This document shows, piece after piece, positions 1-5,160 of a stretch of 5,450 bases of DNA. Origin of the DNA: Acidimicrobiia bacterium (lineage in GTDB: Bacteria; Actinomycetota; Acidimicrobiia; Acidimicrobiales; SZUA-35). The stretch's first letter is position 1. Every line of letters begins with the position of its first letter. Below the pieces are notes generated by a model that was given only the letters and a program-made list of their open reading frames with translations, was not told the origin of the DNA and did not search any database. The stretch lies in the NCBI GenBank assembly GCA_029857855.1, contig JAOUGG010000246.1, positions 1 to 5,450 on the forward strand, written 5' to 3'. The position numbers and the translations under genes were made by a program.

Positions 1-238
1 GGGCCACCGGTAGCACCTGAGCCCAGAACGTCGTGTTGAGTCGCATGGCCGCTTCGAGCACCGACCCACCGTCGGAGGCGGCGGTCACAGCACCCAACGA
101 TTCGGTCAGGTTCAACTGCTCGTCCATGTGCTGCACCAGCGCGACCAGCAGACCGGAGCGGTCGCCGAAGTGAAGGTAGATCGCCTGCCGGGAGACCGAG
201 GCCCGTTCCGCGACATCCGACAGCTTGAGCGACGTTCC
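1..238 (-). pseudogene. TetR-family regulator, 5'-truncated remnant (also cut by window edge)
   Basis: Reading leftward from 238, the frame gives a textbook TetR DNA-binding domain: TSLKLSDVAERASVSRQA followed by IYLHFGDRSGLL, i.e. the second helix, the turn, the recognition helix and the YxHFxxRxxLL motif. It continues into a ligand-domain start (VALVQHMDEQLNL) and is open to base 1, so the rest lies outside the window. TetR proteins normally have about 25-30 residues including helix 1 before this point; here they are replaced by antisense sequence of the hydrolase remnant. The frame stays open upstream to an ATG at 298-296, so a chimeric protein with an unrelated ~20-residue N-terminus could in principle be made. 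Without helix 1 the DNA-binding domain would probably be unstable. Seen: motifs and the loss of homology. Known: TetR fold. Inferred: inactivation by deletion, or an assembly chimera. Confidence 0.75.
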
Positions 239-431
239 GACGCTGCTCGTCTTCGCCCGGAACGACCCGATGGGCGGCCCCGAGGTGGGCCGACGCATGC
301 TCGACGCACTGTCCGACGCCGAACTCCACATCGTCGATGGCGGCCACGTCCCCTGGCTTCATCACGCCGATCAGATCATCCCGACGCTCCTGGGGTTTCT
401 GGAGCGGGTGGTGCCCTCGGCGGTCGACTGA
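225..431 (+). pseudogene. alpha/beta hydrolase, C-terminal remnant
   Basis: The frame gives SDVPTLLVFARNDPMGG and then a segment with VDGGHVPWLHHADQI, ending at TGA 429-431. This is the last strand-helix part of an alpha/beta hydrolase fold: the hydrophobic strand before the acid (Asp of RNDP) and the catalytic-type His of GGHVPW. The nucleophile elbow (GxSxG) and about the first 200 residues of a usual 260-300 residue enzyme are missing. Upstream in this frame there are stops at 171-173 and 177-179, and the only possible start is a TTG at 225 without a ribosome binding site. It cannot be a working hydrolase on its own. It abuts, and slightly overlaps, the TetR remnant on the other strand, suggesting that the two were once divergent neighbours. 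The substrate is unknown. Confidence 0.72.
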
Positions 432-440
432 TCGAGATCG

Positions 441-469
441 ATAATACGACTTGACACGTTTGTTGTCAA
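441..469 (-). promoter_or_regulatory. near-consensus sigma70-type promoter directed leftward
   Basis: On the minus strand there is TTGACA (469-464), exactly 17 bp, then TATTAT (446-441). That is a perfect -35 and a 5/6 match to the -10 at the ideal spacing, which is rare by chance in GC-rich DNA. Initiation would be near 434. The transcript would run antisense through the hydrolase remnant and into the TetR remnant. A palindrome (451-469) fills the spacer and -35, so a bound repressor would block it. The gene it originally served is not visible. Caveat: the -35 is also an arm of the palindrome, so part of the match follows from operator symmetry. Confidence 0.5.
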
Positions 470-489
470 AATGACAAGCTAGCTGTCAT
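451..489. promoter_or_regulatory. tandem palindromic operators, probable MarR binding sites
   Basis: Two inverted repeats have the same architecture. Site 1 is TTGACA-N7-TGTCAA (451-469) and site 2 is ATGACA-N7-TGTCAT (471-489). The shared core is TGACA-N7-TGTCA. Their centres are at 460 and 480, 20 bp or about two helical turns apart, so two dimers would sit on the same DNA face. The sites lie directly before the MarR-family gene starting at 500, and site 2 covers the alternative start codon at 488. Palindromic operators of 16-20 bp beside the regulator's own gene are usual for MarR proteins; binding here is inferred. Confidence 0.65.
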
Positions 490-492
490 GAT
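463..492 (+). promoter_or_regulatory. possible rightward promoter giving a leaderless marR mRNA
   Basis: TTGTCA (463-468), 18 bp, and CATGAT (487-492) are a 5/6 and a 4/6 match to -35 and -10 elements. Transcription would start about 7 bases later, at or next to the ATG at 500. There is no Shine-Dalgarno before either candidate ATG, which fits a leaderless message, a common type in actinobacteria. Both operators overlap this promoter. The match is weak and this is a suggestion only. Confidence 0.3.
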
Positions 493-499
493 AGACACG

Positions 500-979
500 A
501 TGACGGAGCTGATCGACGAAGTCAGGCTGCTGTACAACCAGTTCATGGAGTTGCTCGACGACCTCCATCGCGACGTCGGTCTCACGCCGTCGCAGCGTGC
601 CGTGCTCGAACACCTGCGACGAGGCGAGATAACCGTGCCGTCCTTGGCCCGGGAGCGGGGGGTGACCCGTCAGCACATTCAGTCGGTTGTCAACGACCTG
701 GTGGATCTGGGCTTGGCCGAGACGAGCGACAACCCGGCCCACAAACGGTCACCCCTGATCGGACTGACGCCCGAGGGTGACCGGGCCATCGCGGCCGCCA
801 TCGCCCGCGAGCAGCAGTTCATGCGCACCCACCTGGGCGACCTCGACGAGCGTGAGGTTCGAGCAGCCGCACGCACGTTGTCGCAGTTCCGCAGTGCCTG
901 CGCCGCGGGCATCCCGCACGAGGGAACATCATCGTCACCTCGATACCCGACCACGGATCCGGAACGGAGTATCCGATGA
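500..979 (+). CDS. MarR-family winged helix-turn-helix transcriptional regulator
   Basis: Encodes about 159 residues, normal for MarR. An N-terminal dimerisation helix (residues 1-25) is followed by LTPSQRAVLEHL (29-40), the first helix of the winged HTH. Then come SLARERGV and the recognition helix TRQHIQSVVNDLVDLGL (56-72), and the wing with HKRSPLIGLTPEGD (81-94). The typical wing Asp-Arg pair is replaced by a Lys-Arg pair here. A C-terminal helix 95-130 completes the dimer. The last ~28 residues are a polar tail. ATG 500 is preferred over ATG 488 because 488 lies inside an operator and neither has a Shine-Dalgarno; 488 would add four residues. The stop overlaps the next ATG (ATGA), so translation is coupled to the DUF2306 gene. 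Likely role: ligand-responsive autorepressor of the 500-3194 operon. The ligand is unknown. Confidence 0.9.
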   Translation: MTELIDEVRLLYNQFMELLDDLHRDVGLTPSQRAVLEHLRRGEITVPSLARERGVTRQHIQSVVNDLVDLGLAETSDNPAHKRSPLIGLTPEGDRAIAAAIAREQQFMRTHLGDLDEREVRAAARTLSQFRSACAAGIPHEGTSSSPRYPTTDPERSIR

Positions 980-1710
980 ACAACGTCGACGGTCGCCAGT
1001 GGGCCTGGCTCGGCCTCATCATGATCTGCCTCGCCTACGGTGGCTTCGCACTGGTCTCCGGCGTCGTCGAGTTCGTGGCACTGGTCGGCGGTCCCGACCC
1101 CGTCGGCGCCAAGGTGCGGGCGGTTCCACCGGTGTTCGTCGTTCATGCGCTGACCGGAGGAACAGCGCTTGCGGTCGGCGCCGTGCAGTTCAACGGCCGG
1201 CTCCTCCGGGCCTCGCCGGCGTTTCATCGCTGGGCCGGCCGGACCTACGTCGCCTGCATCTGGATCACGAGCGTCGCAGCCCTGTGGAGCGCCGTGTTCT
1301 TCGACGTCCCGATCGGTGGCCGGGTGGCGCTCGCTGTACTGGCAGCACATTGGTTCGCCGCCACGACGATCGCGTATCGGATGGTCCGCCGTCGGCGCAT
1401 CGCCGAGCATCGCCGGTGGATGATTCGAAGCTTCGCCCTTTCGCTGTTCTTCGTCACCTTCCCACTGTGGACTGCGGCCGCTGCCGCCTCACCATTGCCC
1501 GAACAGGTCGGCTATCCGCTGGCGGTGGTGGCTGCCTGGGGGCTCAACGTCGTGCTCGCGGAGATCTGGATCGCGAGGTATCCCACCGTTGCGAGTCCTC
1601 CCGCCGGTCCTCCGGCCTCACGGCTCGCCGGTCCTCCGGCCTCACGGCCCGCCGACTGTGGCGATGAGCCGACGCCCGGTCCCGCTCCTGCTAGCCTTGG
1701 CGCCGGCTGA
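976..1710 (+). CDS. DUF2306-type multi-pass membrane protein
   Basis: A 244-residue protein with about six hydrophobic segments (around residues 11-33, 53-73, 90-108, 117-136, 152-171 and 180-200). The conserved His/Arg features suggest DUF2306: VVHALTGG (55-62), FHRWAGRTY (83-91) and EHRRWMIRS (144-152), with histidines near membrane faces. The family's biochemical function is not established; the histidines could suggest cofactor or metal binding, but that is speculation. The C-terminal ~45 residues are a Pro/Ala-rich, probably cytosolic tail with a duplicated AGPPASR(L/P) unit. A purine-rich GGAACGGAG (961-969) sits 6 bases before the ATG, and the start overlaps the marR stop, so it is expressed and probably regulated with marR. 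The 3' end is 13 bp from the best start of the following methyltransferase. Confidence 0.8.
   Translation: MNNVDGRQWAWLGLIMICLAYGGFALVSGVVEFVALVGGPDPVGAKVRAVPPVFVVHALTGGTALAVGAVQFNGRLLRASPAFHRWAGRTYVACIWITSVAALWSAVFFDVPIGGRVALAVLAAHWFAATTIAYRMVRRRRIAEHRRWMIRSFALSLFFVTFPLWTAAAAASPLPEQVGYPLAVVAAWGLNVVLAEIWIARYPTVASPPAGPPASRLAGPPASRPADCGDEPTPGPAPASLGAG
1603..1650 (+). repeat. two tandem copies of a 24-bp unit in the DUF2306 gene tail
   Basis: Copies 1603-1626 and 1627-1650 differ at one base (T/C at the second-last position). In frame they encode AGPPASRL and AGPPASRP. Because 24 is a multiple of three, gain or loss of a copy keeps the frame. Partial similarity continues just upstream (PPAGPP), so the unit may have grown from a shorter Pro-rich motif. 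It lies in the soluble tail after the last membrane segment, where length change should be tolerated. Confidence 0.85.
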
Positions 1711-1723
1711 GCGCCTCCTCGTC

Positions 1724-2359
1724 ATGGCTGATCTCCCACCCAATCACCACGCCCACTACCGCCAATTCGGTGGCCTGTTCGGGTACCTGGCCGGTCTGAC
1801 GATGATCGTTGGCCGCGGCCGCGACGCCCGGCTGGTGGCCGACCTGGCCTCGGTCGGGCCCGGCGACGTCGTTGTCGACATCGGCTGTGGACCCGGAACA
1901 GCGGCCCGCCAGGCTGCGGCCCGAGGTGCCCGCGTCGTCGGCCTCGACCCATCGGCCCCGATGCTTCGCCTTGCGCAATTGATCAGCCGGTTCCGATCGA
2001 CGGCCGGCACGCTGGAATGGCGACGAGGTGCGGCCGAGACGATGGATCTGCCCCCCGATTCGGTGTCGGTGTGCTGGTCGATCGCCGCCGTCCACCACTG
2101 GCAGGATCTCGACGCAGCCCTCGACCGGATCGAGCAGGTATTGGCGCCCGGGGCCAGATTCCTGGCGGTGGAGAAGCGAACCGAGCCCGGGGCCACCGGC
2201 AACGCGAGCCACGGGTGGACCCCCGACCAGGCCGACCTGTTTGCCTCGATCCTGACCAAGCGGGGATTCTCCGATGTCGGAGTGTCCAACCACACGGTGG
2301 GCAAGCGCAATGTCGTGGTCGTGACCGGAGTCCGGCCCCGGGTCGAGCTCCATGGCTGA
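1724..2359 (+). CDS. class I SAM-dependent methyltransferase (first of a tandem pair)
   Basis: A 211-residue protein with the Rossmann-type methyltransferase core. Motif I is VVVDIGCGPGTAAR (49-62), the acidic residue after strand 2 is Asp75 in VVGLDPS, and the third motif area is GAAETMDLP (102-110). A strand-4 motif, SVCWSIAAVHHW (115-126), precedes the helix and APGARFLAVE (141-150). This is the Methyltransf_11/25 type pattern seen in small-molecule C-, O- or N-methyltransferases; the substrate cannot be told. The N-terminus HAHYRQFGGLFGYLAG is a short cap. The ATG at 1724 is chosen because homology begins after it and it lies 13 bp past the upstream stop. An in-frame ATG at 1664 would overlap the DUF2306 gene and add 20 residues that look unrelated. 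No clear Shine-Dalgarno is seen. The stop overlaps the next gene by 8 bp. Confidence 0.87.
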   Translation: MADLPPNHHAHYRQFGGLFGYLAGLTMIVGRGRDARLVADLASVGPGDVVVDIGCGPGTAARQAAARGARVVGLDPSAPMLRLAQLISRFRSTAGTLEWRRGAAETMDLPPDSVSVCWSIAAVHHWQDLDAALDRIEQVLAPGARFLAVEKRTEPGATGNASHGWTPDQADLFASILTKRGFSDVGVSNHTVGKRNVVVVTGVRPRVELHG

Positions 2360-3194
2360 ACCCGGGAAGGGCGTTTCGCCGCCGGCGCACTGGTTCGAGC
2401 CGGTGGCCGAACATCTCGGGCCCGCCTACCTCCGCTATTCCTTCACCAAGGGCACGGTGCAGGAGGTCGACGCCCTCAGCGCCATGCTCGATCTCGATCC
2501 CGGTTGCCGGATTCTCGACGTCGGATGTGGACCCGGGCGCCACAGCCTCGAGCTGGCCCGCCGCGGGCACGAGGTGACCGGCGTCGACATCTCGTCGACG
2601 TTCGTCGAGTTGGCCGCCCGGGCAGCGGTCGACGGGGGGCTTGACGCCCAAACCCGGTTTGTCCTGGGCGACGCCCGCAAGCTCGATGAGCTCGACCTCG
2701 GTTCGTTCGATCTCGTCATCTCGCTGTGCCAGGGTGCGTTCGGCCTGAGCGGGGGACCGACCGCGGTGAACGACGGCCTCGGCCCGCCGGTCGAACTCGA
2801 CGAGCCGATCCTGACCGCCATGGTCGCGGCGATGGCCGACGGCGGCCGACTCGTCGTCTCGGCGTTCTCCGCCTACTTCCAACTCCGTCACACCGACACA
2901 GACCAGCCCAACGGGGCCCCATCCGACGGTCTTCCGGCGGAGAGTTTCGACGCGGACGGCGGCGTCAACCACGAATGGACCACCATCCTCGACTCCGACG
3001 GGCAGCCGCGCACGACCGAACTCTGGACGACCTGCTACACGCCTCGGGAGCTGCGATTGCTGGCCCGGGTCGCCGGACTCCGGGTCGAGGCCGTCCACGG
3101 GGTCACGCCGGGCGACTACGGACCGCATCCACCCGACATCGACCGGCCAGAGTTTCTCCTGATCGCGTCACGAGCGACGCAGAACGAGCGGTAG
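2352..3194 (+). CDS. class I SAM-dependent methyltransferase (second of a tandem pair)
   Basis: A 280-residue protein. An N-terminal cap (HWFEPVAEHLGPAYLRYSF, 13-31) leads into motif I RILDVGCGPGRHSLELA (53-69). The SAM-ribose acidic residue is Asp79 in VTGVDIS. GDARKLDEL (106-114) matches the adenine-contact region and FDLVISL (119-125) is the strand-4 motif. A ~35-residue segment with a Gly-rich start (GLSGGP, 131-136) follows before MADGGRLVVSAFSAY (161-175). The tail (CYTPRELRLLARVAGLRVEAVHG, 228-250) is the usual final helix and strands of substrate-binding class I enzymes. It resembles stand-alone small-molecule methyltransferases, with the substrate unknown. It starts inside the previous gene, so the two are probably translated together. 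It differs from the first enzyme in length and cap, so this is not a recent duplication. Confidence 0.88.
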   Translation: MAEPGKGVSPPAHWFEPVAEHLGPAYLRYSFTKGTVQEVDALSAMLDLDPGCRILDVGCGPGRHSLELARRGHEVTGVDISSTFVELAARAAVDGGLDAQTRFVLGDARKLDELDLGSFDLVISLCQGAFGLSGGPTAVNDGLGPPVELDEPILTAMVAAMADGGRLVVSAFSAYFQLRHTDTDQPNGAPSDGLPAESFDADGGVNHEWTTILDSDGQPRTTELWTTCYTPRELRLLARVAGLRVEAVHGVTPGDYGPHPPDIDRPEFLLIASRATQNER

Positions 3195-3215
3195 CGGAGG
3201 ATCGCCGCAAGAAGG

Positions 3216-3352
3216 CGATAGTCTGAAAGACGGTCGGGAAAGTCCCGCCCTCGTTCGTGCGCCTTCGCCCCAGCGGCGAAGACCGGTCCGCAATGACCGG
3301 TCGTCCCTTCGTCAGACGAGTCTCGTCATGTCGAAGCGCTGAGCGACTATCG
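3216..3352 (+). ncRNA. candidate structured leader RNA upstream of rpsA
   Basis: The 210-bp gap before rpsA can fold into a closed multi-hairpin domain. Closing helix: CGATAGTC (3216-3223) with GACTATCG (3345-3352), 8 perfect pairs. Inside, in order: CGGGA/TCCCG (3235-3239/3243-3247); CTTCGCC/GGCGAAG (3263-3269/3275-3281, 5-base loop); GACCGGT/ACCGGTC (3281-3287/3296-3302, 8-base loop), stackable on the previous helix; and CTTCG/CGAAG (3307-3311/3332-3336) enclosing GACGA/TCGTC (3315-3319/3323-3327). The domain ends 52 bases before the rpsA ATG. Leader structures autoregulating S1 are known in gammaproteobacteria; a parallel role here is inferred. I could not match it to a known RNA family. 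GC-rich DNA folds easily by chance, so comparison across relatives is the real test. Confidence 0.45.
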
Positions 3353-3404
3353 GAAAGTGTCCCCTAGTTACGTGTCGACCGCCGAAGTAAGTACAGAAAC
3401 AAAC

Positions 3405-4895
3405 ATGTCCGATCCCATTGTTTCCGGTCCAACCGGGGAAAGCGAATCAGTCGCTCCCGAAACGATGAGCGAGGCTGTGGGCGAAGACGAATACGTCCCC
3501 CGCCAGATCGTGGCCAACGACCTCGTTGGTTCGTTGGACGACGCCTACGCCGCGTCGATGGTGATGGTGGACGACGGCCAGATGGTCAACGGAACCGTGG
3601 TCCGGGTCGACCGTGACGAGGTCCTGGTCGACATCGGCTACAAGAGCGAGGGAGTCATCCCAGCCCGCGAGCTGTCGATCCGCAATGACGTCGAGCCCGG
3701 CGAGCTGGTCTCGGTCGGCGACGATGTCGAAGCGCTCGTCCTCCAGAAGGAGGACAAGGAGGGTCGCCTGCTCCTGTCGAAGAAGCGGGCCCAGTACGAG
3801 CGGGCCTGGGGCACCATCGAGGCCATCAAGGAACGCGACGGCATGGTCTCCGGCCCCGTCATCGAGGTCGTCAAAGGCGGCCTGATCATCGACATCGGCC
3901 TCCGCGGCTTCCTCCCGGCCTCGCTGGTGGAGCTGCGCCGGGTTCGTGACCTGCAGCCCTACATCGGCCGGTCGCTCGAAGCCAAGATCATCGAACTCGA
4001 CAAGAACCGCAACAACGTGGTGCTGTCCCGCCGGGCCTATCTGGAGGAAACCCAGAAGGAGCAGCGCGAGGACTTCCTCACCAACCTCACCCCGGGCGAG
4101 GTTCGCTCCGGTGTGGTGTCGTCGGTCGTCAACTTCGGCGCATTCGTCGATCTCGGCGGCATGGACGGCCTGATTCACGTCTCCGAGCTGTCCTGGAAGC
4201 ACGTCGACCACCCCGGATCGGTGGTGTCGGTCGGCGACGAGGTCACCGTGCAGGTGCTCGAGGTCGATCTCGACCGCGAGCGCATCAGCCTGTCGCTCAA
4301 GGCCACTCAGCAGGATCCGTGGCAGGAGTTCGCCTCCAGCCACCGGGTCGGCGAGCTGGTCTACGGCCGTGTCACCAAGCTGGTGCCCTTCGGCGCGTTC
4401 GTCCAGGTGGGCGACGGCATCGAAGGTCTGGTCCACATATCCGAGATGTCGGCCCACCACATCGATCTTCCGGAGCAGGTCGTCACCCCCGGAGAGGAGC
4501 TGTGGGTCAAGATCATCGACATCGACCTCCAGCGCCGCCGGATCAGCCTGTCGATCAAGCAGGCCGCCGAGGGTGGCGTCGTGGCTCAGGAGTACCAGGA
4601 GCACTTCGGCGAGCACGCCTTCGACGACGAGGGCAACTACATCGGCCCGTCCGAAGTCGACCCCGATGTCGAAGCGGCCTGGGCCGAGTACTACGCCGAA
4701 CTCGACGGTGGCAACACCGATGCGGAGGCCCCAACCGAGGGCGCCCCGCCGGCACCTGTCGAGCAGACGCCTGTCGAGCAGACACCTGTCGAGCAGGCAC
4801 CCGTCGAGCAGACACCTGTCGAGCAGACGCCTGTCGAGCAGACGCCCGTCGAGCAGGCGTCCGACGAGGACGGCTCGGCGGCCGAGGACGCCTGA
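3405..4895 (+). CDS. rpsA: 30S ribosomal protein S1
   Basis: A 496-residue S1 protein that recruits and unfolds mRNA at the 30S ribosomal subunit. Four S1 (OB-fold) RNA-binding domains lie at about residues 58-128, 146-212, 232-300 and 317-386. Domains 3 and 4 show the standard signature GVVSSVVNFGAFVDLGG with DGLIHVSELSW, and GRVTKLVPFGAFVQVGDG with GLVHISEMS. Four domains and a disordered C-terminal tail are the actinobacterial form; the six-domain enterobacterial form is longer. The tail (from ~435) is acidic and carries seven PVEQ(T/A) repeats before SDEDGSAAEDA. ATG 3405 is chosen because MSDP begins a normal acidic N-terminal extension; in-frame GTGs at 3357 and 3372 would add 16 or 11 residues and also lack a Shine-Dalgarno. 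The start is preceded by an A-rich stretch instead. The gene has its own leader and a downstream terminator, so it is probably monocistronic. Confidence 0.97.
   Translation: MSDPIVSGPTGESESVAPETMSEAVGEDEYVPRQIVANDLVGSLDDAYAASMVMVDDGQMVNGTVVRVDRDEVLVDIGYKSEGVIPARELSIRNDVEPGELVSVGDDVEALVLQKEDKEGRLLLSKKRAQYERAWGTIEAIKERDGMVSGPVIEVVKGGLIIDIGLRGFLPASLVELRRVRDLQPYIGRSLEAKIIELDKNRNNVVLSRRAYLEETQKEQREDFLTNLTPGEVRSGVVSSVVNFGAFVDLGGMDGLIHVSELSWKHVDHPGSVVSVGDEVTVQVLEVDLDRERISLSLKATQQDPWQEFASSHRVGELVYGRVTKLVPFGAFVQVGDGIEGLVHISEMSAHHIDLPEQVVTPGEELWVKIIDIDLQRRRISLSIKQAAEGGVVAQEYQEHFGEHAFDDEGNYIGPSEVDPDVEAAWAEYYAELDGGNTDAEAPTEGAPPAPVEQTPVEQTPVEQAPVEQTPVEQTPVEQTPVEQASDEDGSAAEDA
4755..4859 (+). repeat. seven tandem 15-bp repeats encoding PVEQ(T/A) in the S1 tail
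   Basis: Seven contiguous copies of CC(T/C)GTCGAGCAG(A/G)C(G/A) run without a gap, giving PVEQT, PVEQT, PVEQA, PVEQT, PVEQT, PVEQT, PVEQA. Copies differ only at three positions, so expansion by slippage is recent or is being homogenised. The unit is five codons, so copy-number change keeps the frame. The peptide should be extended, acidic and disordered, lying after the fourth S1 domain. Confidence 0.95.
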
Positions 4896-4953
4896 CAGCC
4901 GCCACCATCGCCGCCTGAACCCAGTACGGTTTCCGCCGGCCGAGAGAACCTGA

Positions 4954-4991
4954 AACGTGGGTCGTCGCAAGACGGCCCACGTTCGCGTTTT
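4954..4991 (+). terminator. intrinsic-type terminator after rpsA
   Basis: A 13-bp stem (4954-4966 with 4971-4983, one T-G wobble at 4962/4975) is closed by a GCAA tetraloop and is followed after CGCG by TTTT (4988-4991). The stem is very stable; the T run is short and offset by four bases, as is common in GC-rich genomes. It starts 59 bases after the rpsA stop and should separate rpsA from the pilus gene. Confidence 0.8.
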
Positions 4992-5077
4992 CCTTCGTCA
5001 CGCACCCGGTGTGGCGGGCTGAGACCGCCACGGCCGATCGTCCGGTGTCCGTCGCGTTGATGATTTCCCACAATTGC

Positions 5078-5105
5078 TAAGCAAGCAGCGGGATTGCGCC
5101 GACAA
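5078..5105 (+). promoter_or_regulatory. candidate sigma28/WhiG-class promoter for the pilus operon
   Basis: TAAG (5078-5081), 16 bp, GCCGACAA (5098-5105). The Streptomyces WhiG and flagellar sigma28 class recognises TAAA, about 15-16 bp, GCCGATAA; 10 of 12 defined bases match at the correct spacing. Transcription would start near 5112, about 50 bases before the GTG of the cpaB-like gene. The region has no good sigma70 promoter that I can see. Regulation of the pilus genes by such a sigma factor is inferred from the match alone. Confidence 0.45.
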
Positions 5106-5148
5106 GAACCTCAAGTAAGCGCGGCTGGTCGTGTACCTGCCATTGACC

Positions 5149-5154
5149 GAGGAG
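5149..5154 (+). promoter_or_regulatory. ribosome binding site that fixes the cpaB start
   Basis: GAGGAG lies six bases before the GTG at 5161. It supports that start over the in-frame GTG at 5131, which has no such sequence. It is one of only two clear Shine-Dalgarno-like motifs in the window. Confidence 0.8.
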
Positions 5155-5160
5155 ATTGTC

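Noticed and set aside
1983..3128. 381-codon minus-strand frame opposite the two methyltransferases
   Set aside because: Low-complexity Arg/Gly/Pro-rich translation with no motif, while both plus-strand genes show clear SAM-binding motifs.
3217..3224. GATAGTCT as the -10 of an rpsA promoter
   Set aside because: No acceptable -35 lies 16-19 bp upstream, and the bases are accounted for by the 8-bp closing helix. It could still contribute.
3216..3260. Hammerhead-type ribozyme or known riboswitch in the rpsA leader
   Set aside because: The CTGAAAG near 3223 lacks the CUGANGA core and matching GAAA/cleavage site, and no SAM, cobalamin or cyclic-dinucleotide riboswitch core was recognisable.
3263..3281. 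CTTCGCC/GGCGAAG hairpin as terminator of the methyltransferase operon
   Set aside because: No T run follows; it is better explained as one arm of the leader fold.
3357..3404. GTG 3357 as the rpsA start
   Set aside because: No Shine-Dalgarno; it directly follows the closing helix of the leader, and ATG 3405 begins a more typical S1 N-terminus. Not fully excluded.
4319..4953. Other plus-strand frames overlapping the rpsA 3' end
   Set aside because: Arg/Ser-rich shadow translations in the wrong codon position; the S1 frame is unambiguous.
3447..4970. Long open frame on the minus strand opposite rpsA (507 codons)
   Set aside because: It is the mirror of rpsA codon bias; the LLD-rich repeats are the complement of the PVEQ repeat, and no protein family is recognisable.
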